Below are positions 48,584 through 57,723 of a stretch of 64,000 nucleotides of DNA, in pieces (the first letter of the stretch is position 1; each line of letters begins with the position of its first letter). Below the pieces are notes generated by a model. It did not search any database and had not been told where the DNA came from. It was given only the letters and a program-made list of their open reading frames with translations. The translations under genes were made by a program, and so were the position numbers. Where the stretch lies: NCBI RefSeq assembly GCF_004358425.1, contig NZ_CP037948.1, positions 2,123,501-2,187,500 on the forward strand, in the 5' to 3' direction. Source of the DNA: Qipengyuania sediminis. GTDB lineage: Bacteria; Pseudomonadota; Alphaproteobacteria; Sphingomonadales; Sphingomonadaceae.

Positions 48584-49651
48584 TTGAGCGGTATGGGACT
48601 GAGGACGGCATTTGTTTCGCTCGCCGCGACATTGTCGCTGGCTTTGCCCGCATCCGCGTTCGCGCAAGCGCAGCAGGCGCATAAACACTCTTCGGCGCTG
48701 GAGGCGCAGTTCGACAGCGCGCTGGGGACCGCATCGCGTGTGCCGCTGGTCACTGCGCCTGCGTCGCGCAGCGCGCTCGCGCAGCGCGTTGCCGAGCTCG
48801 CGAATGCCTCTGCCGGCCGCATAGGGGTTGCGGCGTTGGATCTGACCACCGGCGAGACAGTGGGTGTGCTCGCCGATCAGCGTTTTCCGCTCGCCAGCAC
48901 CAGCAAGATCGCGGTCGCCGCGACCTTCCTCGAAGGCGTGGAGCAGGGCCGCTGGCGGCTCGACCAGGCGTTTCCGCTCCTGCACCCCACCGCAAGCCGC
49001 GCCTTTTCGACCAGCACGGCCCCGGTGGTCGCCGGGCAAAGCCTGCCCGCCCGCGAGCTGATCGAACAAATGATCGTGCGTTCGAGCAACCCCGCCACAG
49101 ACGCGCTGCTGCGGGTGGTTGGCGGGCCCAAGGCCGTGAACGCCTGGATGCGGCGCGCGGGCATTCGCGACTTCAGCATCGATCGCGACATCGCGACACT
49201 GGTGCGTGACGATGGCGAGTTCAATCCCGCGCACCACATCGATCGCCGCGACAGCGCCACCCCCAATGCCATGGTTCAACTGCTTGCCGGAATCTACCAG
49301 GGCAAGCTGGTCGCCCCCGCAAGTCGCCAGGTCATCCTCGGCGCGATGAGCCGCACCGTCACCGGCAAGCGCCGCATCCGCGCGCTGATCCCGGCGGGGG
49401 CGCGGGTGCTGCACAAGACCGGTACGCTTAGCGGCACGGCAAGCGATATCGGCTTCATCGAGACTCCCGAGGGGCACACCCTGGCGATCGCGATCTATGT
49501 CACCGGCCAGGGCACCAAGCCCGCGCGCGATGCCAAGATCGCGGCGATCGCGCGCGGGCTCTACGATGGCTATGGAGCGGCGGCGGCGCTGCACGACACG
49601 GGCCGCGCCTATGCGAGCGCCAGCTACGGCGCCGCCGGCGGGACGCAATAG
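48584..49651 (+). CDS. Class A beta-lactamase-like serine hydrolase, exported
   Basis: The 355-residue protein has a signal peptide (LSLALPASAFAQAQ). The class A set is SxxK in ASTSKIAV (Ser105, Lys108), SxN in RSSNPATD (Ser167, Asn169), the RRDSATPNAM block after the omega loop, and HKTG (Lys278-Gly280). The omega loop reads RDDGEFNP, so the position of the catalytic Glu166 carries Asp (Asp210). This could reduce deacylation, and a peptidoglycan-binding or weak lactamase role is possible. TTG at 48584 has GAGGGGG five bases upstream; the ATG at 48593 is the alternative. Confidence 0.85.
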   Translation: MSGMGLRTAFVSLAATLSLALPASAFAQAQQAHKHSSALEAQFDSALGTASRVPLVTAPASRSALAQRVAELANASAGRIGVAALDLTTGETVGVLADQRFPLASTSKIAVAATFLEGVEQGRWRLDQAFPLLHPTASRAFSTSTAPVVAGQSLPARELIEQMIVRSSNPATDALLRVVGGPKAVNAWMRRAGIRDFSIDRDIATLVRDDGEFNPAHHIDRRDSATPNAMVQLLAGIYQGKLVAPASRQVILGAMSRTVTGKRRIRALIPAGARVLHKTGTLSGTASDIGFIETPEGHTLAIAIYVTGQGTKPARDAKIAAIARGLYDGYGAAAALHDTGRAYASASYGAAGGTQ

Positions 49652-49662
49652 CCGATAGCCAA

Positions 49663-49688
49663 AGGGCGGCACCTCGCGGTACCGCCCT
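49663..49688. terminator. Bidirectional hairpin between convergent genes
   Basis: AGGGCGG-C-ACC (49663-49673) and GGT-A-CCGCCCT (49678-49688) form a stem with one internal mismatch and a four-base loop. It lies between the stops of the beta-lactamase-like gene and the lipoprotein gene and could terminate both. Confidence 0.65.
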
Positions 49689-49712
49689 CATGTATTACCT
49701 TACGGCGAAGGC

Positions 49713-49997
49713 TTAGTCGGCCTTGGCGGCTTCGGTCGTGGTGTCCTGCGCATCGGCTTCGACGGTCGCGGCAGCGTCGTCGGCCTCGGCAGCAGCGTTC
49801 TCGGCACCGGCTTCGACCGTCGCGGCGGTGTCGGCGGCGGTTTCGGCGACCGCGTCACCAGCGGCTTCCATGTTCGCCTCGGTGTCGTTCACGGCCGACT
49901 CGGCGGCGGTGGCGGCAGCATCCTCGGTCTTCTCCGAGCAGGCGGCGAGTGTCAGGGCGGCGCCGACGCCGGCGGCGAAAAGAGCGATCTTGCGCAT
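49713..49997 (-). CDS. Small Ala/Glu-rich lipoprotein
   Basis: The 94-residue product has a lipobox LAAC (Cys20). It is followed by a low-complexity segment built from repeats of Ala, Glu, Asp and Thr (for example AENAAAEADDAAATVEADAQ). The segment should be an acidic helix or coiled coil, as in the Lpp-like or entericidin-like small lipoproteins of alphaproteobacteria. The ATG at 49997 has AAGGGA about eight bases upstream and starts the signal. Function unknown; an envelope or stress role is only a guess. Confidence 0.8.
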   Translation of the reverse strand: MRKIALFAAGVGAALTLAACSEKTEDAAATAAESAVNDTEANMEAAGDAVAETAADTAATVEAGAENAAAEADDAAATVEADAQDTTTEAAKAD

Positions 49998-50197
49998 AGC
50001 AGTATCCCTTTGAACGAGGGGTAAAGCGGGAGCTGGTGGGCGACCCCGCGCGAGCCCCACATGGGCCTCACGAACCGAGAGATAATGGCAGGAATGTGGC
50101 AACGCAAGACGCAACCCGCCCCGTTCGCCACAATTTTGCCTTATTCGCCGAGAGCCCTTGTTTCCCAACCACCCTCCGCGCTGCTAGAAGCGCCCGA

Positions 50198-53041
50198 ATG
50201 ACGCCGCGCAATCATCTCTACCTTGTCGATGGCTCGGCCTACATCTTCCGTGCCTATCACCGGTTGCCGCCTCTGACCGACCCGGCGGGCACCCCGGTCG
50301 GCGCGGTCTATGGCTATACCACCATGTTGTGGAAGCTCGCCGAGGACCTAGACAAGGCCGACGGACCCACGCACCTGGCCGTCATTCTCGACAAAGGCTC
50401 GACCAGCTTCCGCAACGCTCTCTACGAGGATTACAAGGCCAATCGGCCCGAGCCGCCTGCTGACCTGGTGCCGCAATTCCCGCTGATCCGCGACGCCACC
50501 CGCGCCTTCTCGCTCCCGTGCATCGAGGAGGACGACCTCGAGGCCGACGACCTAATCGCCAGTTATGCGCGCGAAGCTACGCGCCAGGGTTGGGATGTCA
50601 CCATCGTTTCTAGCGACAAGGATCTGATGCAGCTGGTGGGCAAATGCGCCGAAGGCGGGGGCTGCATCGACATGCTCGATACGATGAAGAACCAGCGCAT
50701 CGACATTCCCGAAGTGGTCGAGAAGTTCGGCGTGCCACCTGAGCTCGTCGGCGATGTGCTGGCGCTGATGGGCGACAGCGTCGACAACATCCCCGGCATC
50801 TACGGCATCGGGCCCAAGACTGCCTCCAAGCTGATCCAGGACCACGGCAGCCTTGTAAGTGCGCTTGACGCTGCGCCCGGGATGAAACCCGGCAAACTGC
50901 GCGACCGGCTGATCGAGGGGCGCGCGATGGCGGAATTGAGCCGCGAGCTGGTGCAGCTGAAGGAGAACTGCGACCTCCCGATCGCGCTGGAGGACATGAA
51001 GCTCGGGCCCGTCCCGCCTGAGCCGCTTGCCGCCTTCCTTACGAAGCACGGCTTCACCAGCCTGCTAAAGCGCCTGGAGGGGGGGACGGGGAGCCCGGCG
51101 CGGCGCACCGACCTCAATCCCGCCAGGCCCGAGACCCCCGGCGCGGCGGCGAGCGCCGGCGGCAACCGCCAGCCGCTCCCAGATATGCCGCCGGTCGATC
51201 GCAGCGCCTATGAATGCGTGCAGACGCTCGAGCGCCTCGAGCATTGGGTGGCGCGGGCCTTCGCTGCTCGGCTGGTGGCGATCGATACCGAGACCAGCGC
51301 CCTGGACGCAATGCGCGCCGAGCTTTCGGGTATCAGCCTGGCGCTTGGGCCGAATGACGCCTGCTACATTCCGCTAGGTCACGGCGGCAGCGACATGTTC
51401 GCCGAAGCTCCGCCGCAGGTCCAACGCCAGGCGGCATACGACGCACTGCGCCCGTTATTCGAGAGCGAAGCGGTGCTGAAGGTCGGGCAGAACATCAAAT
51501 ACGATCTGAGCATCCTCGCCCGCTGCGCAAAGATTGACGTCGCACCGATCGACGACACCATGATCATCAGCTTCGCGCTCGATGCCGGGCGCAGCCTTGA
51601 GGGAATCGGCGGCGGGCACGGGATGGACGAGCTCTCCGCGCGGCATCTGTCGCACACCACGCTGACCTTCAAGGACATCTGCGGCACCGGGAAGAAGGCG
51701 ATCCCCTTTGGCGAGGTGCCGCTGGGCAAGGCGACAGAGTACGCCGCCGAGGATGCCGACGTCACCTGGCGGCTTTACAAGCATCTGAAACCGCGCCTGG
51801 CCACCGAAGGCGGGAGCCGGGTCTATGAGCGGGTCGATCGTCCACTCATCCCGGTGGTCGCGGCGATGGAGCGTCACGGGGTCAAGGTCGACCGTTCGCG
51901 GCTGGCGCAATTGAGCGAAGAGTTCGCGAAGGAGATCGCGCGGATCGAGTGCGAGATTTTCGGCGTCTGCGGGCAGGAATTCACCATCGGCAGCCCCAAG
52001 CAGCTGGGCGACATCCTGTTCGACAAGATGGGCTACCAGGGCGGTCGCAAAGGCAAGAGCGGACAGTATTCGACCGATCAGGCGGTCCTGGAGGGGCTCG
52101 CCGGGCAGGGAGCGGAAGTCGCCACCAAGGTGCTCGAATGGCGCCAGCTCACCAAGCTCAAGAACACCTATACCGATGCGCTGCAGGCCGCGATCAACCC
52201 CGATACGGGGCGCGTCCACACCAGCTACAGCCTGGTGGGGGCGCAGACCGGGCGCCTTTCGTCGACCGATCCCAATCTCCAGAACATTCCCATCCGCACC
52301 GAGATCGGAAGGCAGATCCGCGAAGCCTTCGTGGCCGAAGAGGGCCATGTGCTGCTCGCCGCGGACTACAGCCAGATCGAGCTGCGTCTTGCCGCGCATA
52401 TGGCGGATGTCCCGCAGCTGAAGGACGCCTTCGCCAGCGGCGAGGACATTCATTCGCGCACTGCTGCCGAGATGTTCGGCACCGTCGATCGCGACACCCG
52501 CGCGCGCGCCAAGACGGTCAATTTCGCGATCCTCTACGGCATCAGCCGCTGGGGTCTTGGCGGAAGGCTGGGAATCGAGGCCGACGAGGCGCAGGGCATC
52601 ATCGATACCTATTTTCAGCGCTTCCCTGGCATCCAGGCCTATATCCACGCGACGCTCGAAAGCGTGCGCGCCAAGGGCTATTCGGAGACGCTGTTCGGCC
52701 GCAAGACCTGGTTCCCGCGGATCAATTCGCGCAACCAGGCCGAACGATCGGGCAGCGAGCGAGCGGCGATTAACGCCCCGATCCAGGGCACCAGCGCGGA
52801 TATCATCAAGCGGGCGATGGCGCGGATGGGGCCGGCGCTCGTCCAAGCCGGCTTGCCGCACGTGCGGATGCTGCTTCAGGTCCATGACGAGCTGGTGTTC
52901 GAGCTGCCCGAAGAGGACGTCGCCGCCGCCGCGCCGGTCATCGAGCGGGTCATGGCGGAGGCCGCCGCGCCCGCGGTCGCGCTCACCGTGCCGCTCGGCA
53001 TCGATATCGGCACGGGCCGCAGCTGGGGCGCAGCGCATTGA
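50198..53041 (+). CDS. polA: DNA polymerase I
   Basis: The 947-residue enzyme has an N-terminal 5'-3' exonuclease domain (LYLVDGSAYIFRAYH start; EEDDLEADDLIAS and SVDNIPGIYGIGPKTA). The 3'-5' exonuclease domain is complete (Exo I AIDTETSAL, Exo II NIKYDLSIL, Exo III YAAEDADVTWRLY). The polymerase domain shows motif A DYSQIELRL, motif B RAKTVNFAILYGIS and motif C QVHDELVFE. It fills gaps in replication and repair. The ATG at 50198 matches family starts. Its stop overlaps the TTG of a histidine kinase gene (TTGA). Confidence 0.97.
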   Translation: MTPRNHLYLVDGSAYIFRAYHRLPPLTDPAGTPVGAVYGYTTMLWKLAEDLDKADGPTHLAVILDKGSTSFRNALYEDYKANRPEPPADLVPQFPLIRDATRAFSLPCIEEDDLEADDLIASYAREATRQGWDVTIVSSDKDLMQLVGKCAEGGGCIDMLDTMKNQRIDIPEVVEKFGVPPELVGDVLALMGDSVDNIPGIYGIGPKTASKLIQDHGSLVSALDAAPGMKPGKLRDRLIEGRAMAELSRELVQLKENCDLPIALEDMKLGPVPPEPLAAFLTKHGFTSLLKRLEGGTGSPARRTDLNPARPETPGAAASAGGNRQPLPDMPPVDRSAYECVQTLERLEHWVARAFAARLVAIDTETSALDAMRAELSGISLALGPNDACYIPLGHGGSDMFAEAPPQVQRQAAYDALRPLFESEAVLKVGQNIKYDLSILARCAKIDVAPIDDTMIISFALDAGRSLEGIGGGHGMDELSARHLSHTTLTFKDICGTGKKAIPFGEVPLGKATEYAAEDADVTWRLYKHLKPRLATEGGSRVYERVDRPLIPVVAAMERHGVKVDRSRLAQLSEEFAKEIARIECEIFGVCGQEFTIGSPKQLGDILFDKMGYQGGRKGKSGQYSTDQAVLEGLAGQGAEVATKVLEWRQLTKLKNTYTDALQAAINPDTGRVHTSYSLVGAQTGRLSSTDPNLQNIPIRTEIGRQIREAFVAEEGHVLLAADYSQIELRLAAHMADVPQLKDAFASGEDIHSRTAAEMFGTVDRDTRARAKTVNFAILYGISRWGLGGRLGIEADEAQGIIDTYFQRFPGIQAYIHATLESVRAKGYSETLFGRKTWFPRINSRNQAERSGSERAAINAPIQGTSADIIKRAMARMGPALVQAGLPHVRMLLQVHDELVFELPEEDVAAAAPVIERVMAEAAAPAVALTVPLGIDIGTGRSWGAAH

Positions 53042-54321
53042 GCAATCCGGGTGCCATCAGCGGCCTGCGCAGTGCGCGCATCGTCAACGTGGTCCTTATC
53101 GCCTTGACCGCCCTCGCCATGGTGGCGGTGGTGGTGCTGGCGATCCGCACCATCGAGGTCGAGCGCACGCAGCGCGAGCAGGCGCGTCGTACCAGCCAGA
53201 TCCTCGACAAGCTGCGCGATATCAATCGCGCGGCGCTGAACGGCGAGACCGGGCAGCGCGGCTATATGCTCTCGCTCGATCGCCGCTATCTCGCCCCCTA
53301 TTACGCGGGTCGTGACCAGATCGAGCCGGCGCTGCGCAGCTTGCGCGCCCTGGTGGAGCCCAATGCCACCCCGCGCCAACTGGCGCTGCTTGACGCGATC
53401 GAAGTGCTCAGCCGCGCGAAATTCACCGAGCTGGAGCAGGGCGTGGGGCTGGTGGCACAGGGCGACATGATCGAGGCGCGCCGGCTGGTGCTGACCGACG
53501 AGGGGCAGGAGGCGATGGAGCGCCTGCGCCGCTCGGTCCGCGAGATGGAGGCGATCGAACAGGCGCTGCTGAGCCAGGCACAGGGCGATGCCGCCCGCGC
53601 GGAGGCGCGGGTGGTGCCGCTGCTCGGCGGGCTGCTCGGCCTGCTCGCGATCTCGCTCATCGCCTCGGGCCGGATGATCGCCCGCGGCGCGCGGGCCGAG
53701 GTGGAGGCGGCACAGGCGCCGGTCCTCGCCGAAGCGCGCGACCGCGCGGACCTGCTGGCGCGCGAACTGAACCACCGGGTCAAGAACCTGTTCGCCGTCG
53801 TGCTCGCGATCGTGAAACTGAGCGCGCGCGACGATCCGCAGGCAAAGCCCGTCACCGAACGGATCGCGCAACGCATCATGGCGCTTCTAAAGGCGCATGA
53901 GGTCAGCCAGGGTGAGCTCGATCGGCCGACCGTGTCCCTGGCGACGCTGATCGAGACGACGCTCGCCCCCTATCGCTCCGACAATCTCGTTGCCGAGATC
54001 GCGGGGCCGGAGGTCATCCTGGAGGCGCGGGCGATCACCCCGCTCGGCCTGGTCCTGCACGAGCTGACGACCAATGCCGTCAAATATGGGGGCTGGTCGC
54101 GCCCGGGCGGGCGCATCGCGGTCTCGTGGGAGGCGGTCGAGGGGGGCATGGTCCATTTAGCCTGGCGCGAGAGCGGAACGCCGATCGCAGCCCCGCCCGA
54201 ACGCCAGGGCTTCGGCACGATGCTGATGACCAGCAGTGCCAAACAGCTTGGCGGTTCGATCGAGCGGCGCTTCGAGCCCGGCGGGATCGAGATTGATTTG
54301 CGGTTCAAGCCCACTGGCTGA
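53038..54321 (+). CDS. CHASE3-type sensor histidine kinase (HWE/HisKA_2 family)
   Basis: The 427-residue protein has two membrane helices (about residues 15-36 and 194-216) flanking a periplasmic CHASE3-like sensor region (LNGETGQRGYMLSLDRRYL). The kinase part starts at ELNHRVKNLFAVVLAIVKL, the HWE/HisKA_2 phospho-His motif, and continues with HELTTNAVKYGG (N-box) and GFGTMLMTSSAKQLGG. A cognate response regulator is not adjacent. The TTG at 53038 overlaps the polA stop (TTGA), a coupling that seems unusual for a kinase. Confidence 0.88.
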   Translation: MSNPGAISGLRSARIVNVVLIALTALAMVAVVVLAIRTIEVERTQREQARRTSQILDKLRDINRAALNGETGQRGYMLSLDRRYLAPYYAGRDQIEPALRSLRALVEPNATPRQLALLDAIEVLSRAKFTELEQGVGLVAQGDMIEARRLVLTDEGQEAMERLRRSVREMEAIEQALLSQAQGDAARAEARVVPLLGGLLGLLAISLIASGRMIARGARAEVEAAQAPVLAEARDRADLLARELNHRVKNLFAVVLAIVKLSARDDPQAKPVTERIAQRIMALLKAHEVSQGELDRPTVSLATLIETTLAPYRSDNLVAEIAGPEVILEARAITPLGLVLHELTTNAVKYGGWSRPGGRIAVSWEAVEGGMVHLAWRESGTPIAAPPERQGFGTMLMTSSAKQLGGSIERRFEPGGIEIDLRFKPTG

Positions 54322-54361
54322 GCCGGTTGCCAGCGGCCCCGTGCAAGGTTAGCGGCCCGCC

Positions 54362-55450
54362 ATGTCCCTCAGCCGCTACGACCCGCGCAGCTGGCAGTTC
54401 GATCCCGGCGCCGCGCTCGAGATCCTCATCGATCTCGCAGTGCCGACGCTGTTGGCGCTGGCGCTGCATTGGGCGGCGTTTCTGTTGCTCGGCCGGATCG
54501 TCCGCGCCTCGCAGACGCAGGTCGATAATTCCGTCGTTGCCGCGGTGCGCAGCCCCGCACGCTGGGCCGTGATCGCTGCCGCCCTTGCGGTGGCAAGCGC
54601 CGCCGACCCACGCATCGCCGCGGGCTGGGCAGTGATCGCGGCCTATCTGCTCCCCGCGCTGGTCGGCTGGACCGCCTATGCCCTGATCGACGGGCTGATC
54701 GCCGGATTGGAGCTGGAGGCGGAGGCGAGCGAGGACCCGGTGACCATGCGCGCCCGCCGCACGCGCACCTCCATTCTGGGCCGCACCGCGAAGGTGGTGG
54801 TGGTCGTCATCACGGTCGCGCTGATCCTGTTCCAGCTTCCCGGGGTGCGGCAGATCGGGGTAACGCTGATGGCCTCCGCGGGTCTCGCCGCGCTGGCGGT
54901 GGGCGCGGCGGCGCAGCCGGCGCTCAAATCCTTGATCGCGGGGCTGCAGATGGCGCTTACCCAACCGCTGCGGCTGGGCGACATGGTCAAGGTCGAAGGC
55001 CAGTCCGGCCGGGTCGAGGAAATCCGCTGGAGCTTTGTCACGGTGCGGACCTGGGACGAGCGGCTGCTGGTGGTGCCGACGGTGCGCTTCCTCGACGGCA
55101 TCTTCGAGAATTGGTCGCGCGTCAGCGAGCGGCTGACGGGACCGGTATTCCTCTATCTCGACCCCGCGACCGAGATCGCGCCGATCCGCGCCGAGTTCGA
55201 GCGCTTCGTCGCGTCGCAGCCGGAATTCGACGGTCGCAGCGCTTCGCTCGACATGACAGAAGCGCGGCCCGAGAGCGTCGAGCTGCGCGTGTCGGTCAGC
55301 GCCGCGACGATCGCCGATCTGTGGAACCTGCGCGTAAAGGTGCGCGAGCATATGTTCGACTGGCTGCGGCGTGAGATGCCCGATGCGCTGGTGCGCCACC
55401 GGCTGGGCGCCGCGCCGGTGGAACAGGGGGTGGAGCCGCCGCCCCGCTAG
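54362..55450 (+). CDS. Small-conductance mechanosensitive channel (MscS family)
   Basis: The 362-residue membrane protein has four or more N-terminal helices. The MscS core is GLAALAVGAAAQPALKSLIA, then LQMALTQPLRLGDMVKVEGQ, and the cytosolic beta domain VEEIRWSFVTVRTWDERLLV. MscS channels release solutes upon osmotic downshift. The ATG at 54362 follows the kinase gene after 40 bases. The stop shares CTAG with the convergent DUF177 gene. Confidence 0.9.
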   Translation: MSLSRYDPRSWQFDPGAALEILIDLAVPTLLALALHWAAFLLLGRIVRASQTQVDNSVVAAVRSPARWAVIAAALAVASAADPRIAAGWAVIAAYLLPALVGWTAYALIDGLIAGLELEAEASEDPVTMRARRTRTSILGRTAKVVVVVITVALILFQLPGVRQIGVTLMASAGLAALAVGAAAQPALKSLIAGLQMALTQPLRLGDMVKVEGQSGRVEEIRWSFVTVRTWDERLLVVPTVRFLDGIFENWSRVSERLTGPVFLYLDPATEIAPIRAEFERFVASQPEFDGRSASLDMTEARPESVELRVSVSAATIADLWNLRVKVREHMFDWLRREMPDALVRHRLGAAPVEQGVEPPPR

Positions 55451-55965
55451 GGCTTTGGCGGCTTCAGGGCCGCGAGCGCGGCGAACGCGCCGCTCCCCGA
55501 ACCTTCACCCAGCCCCGCCTCCTTGCGTGCCGTTTCGGCGTCGGGGCCGGTCGCATAGGGGTCGATCGCGAGGCCGAAACTCTGCGCCACCGCTTCGCCA
55601 AGATCGATCGCATTACCCGAATACTCGATCTCGTCCGGCTCGTCCGCGCCGAATTCGTGCTCTTCGTCCTCCGCCAGCAGGGCAAGCGCGGGCACGAATC
55701 GCAACGCCAGCGGCTCGTCGAGCGCATTGGGAAACGGATTGCCCGCCAGCGCGCAGCTTTGCTCGAAAGAAGCCCAGAGCCGTCCGCGCGCTTCGATCAC
55801 CTCCCCCTCGGCGGTCAGGGTCAGCACCGCCTCCAGCCGTGCGAGCGACGGCAAGGCGAACCGGCCCGCAAGGCGCCTGCATTCGTCGTCATTGGCCGTG
55901 AGGGTGATCGGCGCAGCGGGCAGCCGGTCGAGCTTCACGAGGCGCGAGAATTCGGGCGCGCTCAT
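55447..55965 (-). CDS. YceD/DUF177 family protein
   Basis: The 172-residue acidic protein has the DUF177 pattern (FSRLVKLDRLPAAPITL, LEAVLTLTAEGEVIEARGRL then FEQSCALAGNPF). It continues with the C-terminal IDLGEAVAQSFGLAIDPY, the family's conserved block. Members sit next to rpmF in many bacteria and act in 23S rRNA accumulation. Here rpmF is not adjacent. The ATG at 55965 overlaps the end of the bc1-chaperone gene (ATGA). Confidence 0.9.
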   Translation of the reverse strand: MSAPEFSRLVKLDRLPAAPITLTANDDECRRLAGRFALPSLARLEAVLTLTAEGEVIEARGRLWASFEQSCALAGNPFPNALDEPLALRFVPALALLAEDEEHEFGADEPDEIEYSGNAIDLGEAVAQSFGLAIDPYATGPDAETARKEAGLGEGSGSGAFAALAALKPPKP

Positions 55966-56489
55966 CTGAAATCCCCTGCGAGGATCGCATCGTCGGCCGC
56001 TGTTGCCAGCCGGTCGGCCAGCGCGCCCAGACGCTCCGCCACACGACCCGCGCGGGATTCGTCGCGGAGAGTTATATTGCGGTGCACTGCCTGTACAAGC
56101 TCGCTGCCGCCGACCGCGAGAGCCGCGCGGTAGGCCCCCGTGCGTCCGCCCAGCGAGGCCATCAGCTTACCGACCTGCTTGCCGACCATGAGATCGCCGA
56201 CCCCGGTCTGGCGCAGCTGCCCATCCATCTCGGCGACGAACAGCTCGGTCAGTGGGCCGGTGCGCGCGGCAAGCGCGGGCGCGCGCTCCATTCGCAGCAA
56301 TACCAGCGCCAGCACCGTGCTCACCATGTCGTAACGGCCCTCGAGCGTATCGGCGACGCCGCAGTCACGATACCACACCGGGTCGCGCGCGATCGCGACC
56401 ACCCGCGCCCACAGCGCCGTCAGGCTGCCGCGCCCGTCTCTGGTGGCACCGAACAAGCGTGAGAGGAGCTGCATACCCGCGCCATCCAT
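55962..56489 (-). CDS. Ubiquinol-cytochrome c chaperone family protein
   Basis: The 175-residue protein matches the CBP3/UQCC1-like family, with ARDPVWYRDCGVADTLEGRYDM and MDGQLRQTGVGDLMVGKQVGKL as characteristic blocks. The family helps to assemble cytochrome b in complex III. The ATG at 56489 or 56474 (MQLLSRLF) may be used. It is co-transcribed with DUF177, as in other alphaproteobacteria. Confidence 0.88.
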   Translation of the reverse strand: MDGAGMQLLSRLFGATRDGRGSLTALWARVVAIARDPVWYRDCGVADTLEGRYDMVSTVLALVLLRMERAPALAARTGPLTELFVAEMDGQLRQTGVGDLMVGKQVGKLMASLGGRTGAYRAALAVGGSELVQAVHRNITLRDESRAGRVAERLGALADRLATAADDAILAGDFR

Positions 56490-56635
56490 TCATCGGTAAT
56501 TCAATGGACCGCCGCGAAACCGCCCCGCCCCACGCGGTTGCGCGGTGGAGGCAGGCGGCCTAATGGCGGGCCGGATATATAGGATAGCGGTTTGGCGAGG
56601 CCAAGCGGGCTCATGGAAACGCGAAGGATGCGGGC

Positions 56636-57112
56636 GTGACGGCGATCGGCAACAGGGGACGGAAAGCGCTCGCGCTGGTGGCGGGGCTCGGCCTCCTCGC
56701 GGGCTGCTCCTCGATCCGTGAGACGCGCGGCTATCTGGTGGATACGCTCACTTATACGGGGGTGCGCGCGGGGATCGATAACCAGCGTTCGGTTGCGGCG
56801 ACGCTGGGCAACCCCACCTTCACCAGCCAGTTCGGCGAGCCGACCTGGTATTACGTTTCCACGACCACCGGGCAGCGTCCCTTCGGCCGTCCGCGTATCA
56901 CGGAGCAAGCGGTGCTCGCGATCCGCTTCGATGCCGCGGGCAATGTGGTGAGCGTCGACCGTTCGGGGCTGGAAAGCGTTGTCTATCTCACGCCCGAAAG
57001 CGACGAGACGCCGACCCTTGGCCGCGAGCGCGGGTTCCTGGAAGACCTCTTCGGCAATATCGGTGCGGTCGGGGCCGGTGCCGGGCAGGGCGGGGCGGGG
57101 CCGGGGGGCTGA
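56636..57112 (+). CDS. bamE: Outer membrane assembly lipoprotein BamE
   Basis: The 158-residue lipoprotein has the lipobox LAGC (Cys24) and the SmpA/OmlA domain (TLGNPTFTSQFGEPTWYYVST and ITEQAVLAIRFDAAGNVVSVDR). The C-terminus is a Gly/Ala-rich tail. BamE stabilises the Bam complex. The GTG at 56636 has AAGGA about nine bases upstream. It is divergent from the bc1-chaperone gene. Confidence 0.9.
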   Translation: MTAIGNRGRKALALVAGLGLLAGCSSIRETRGYLVDTLTYTGVRAGIDNQRSVAATLGNPTFTSQFGEPTWYYVSTTTGQRPFGRPRITEQAVLAIRFDAAGNVVSVDRSGLESVVYLTPESDETPTLGRERGFLEDLFGNIGAVGAGAGQGGAGPGG

Positions 57113-57157
57113 CCTCTCGCGCTTGAACGCGCCTTGCCTGCACCCATATCGCGGGCA

Positions 57158-57718
57158 ATGCAGGCTTCCCCTTCCGCGCACGGGCCGACCCCGTGGCATT
57201 CCACCACGATCATCGGCGTACACCGCGGCGGCAAGACCGTGATCGCGGGCGATGGCCAGGTGTCGATGGGCAATACGGTGATGAAGCCCAACGCCCGCAA
57301 GGTCCGCCGCATCGGTGAAGGCGGCAAGGTCGTCGCGGGCTTCGCCGGCGCGACCGCGGATGCCTTCACCCTGTTCGAGCGGCTGGAGAAGAAGCTCGAG
57401 CAATATTCCGGCCAATTGCTGCGGGCCACGGTCGAGCTCACCAAGGACTGGCGGACGGACAAATATCTCCGCAATCTGGAGGCGCTGATGATCGTCGCCG
57501 ATGGCGAGAACCTGCTGGTTCTCACCGGCAATGGCGATGTGCTCGAGCCCGAGGGCGGAATCGCGGCGATCGGCAGCGGCGGCAATTACGCGCTCGCCGC
57601 CGCCCGCGCGCTTGCGGATTACGAGCAGGATGCCGAGGTCATCGCACGCAAAGCCATGGCGGTCGCCGCCGAGCTTTGCGTCTTCACCAACGGCAATGTG
57701 ACCGTCGAGACGCTCTAG
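57158..57718 (+). CDS. hslV: ATP-dependent protease subunit HslV
   Basis: The 186-residue peptidase of the HslUV complex has the catalytic Thr in [20 protein letters not shown], preceded by about 16 residues ([15 protein letters not shown]) that must be removed for activity. Further blocks are [20 protein letters not shown] and [15 protein letters not shown]. The ATG at 57158 is the start; the longer reading from 57134 is not needed. Five bases separate it from hslU. Confidence 0.95.
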   Translation: MQASPSAHGPTPWHSTTIIGVHRGGKTVIAGDGQVSMGNTVMKPNARKVRRIGEGGKVVAGFAGATADAFTLFERLEKKLEQYSGQLLRATVELTKDWRTDKYLRNLEALMIVADGENLLVLTGNGDVLEPEGGIAAIGSGGNYALAAARALADYEQDAEVIARKAMAVAAELCVFTNGNVTVETL

Positions 57719-57723
57719 GCCCT

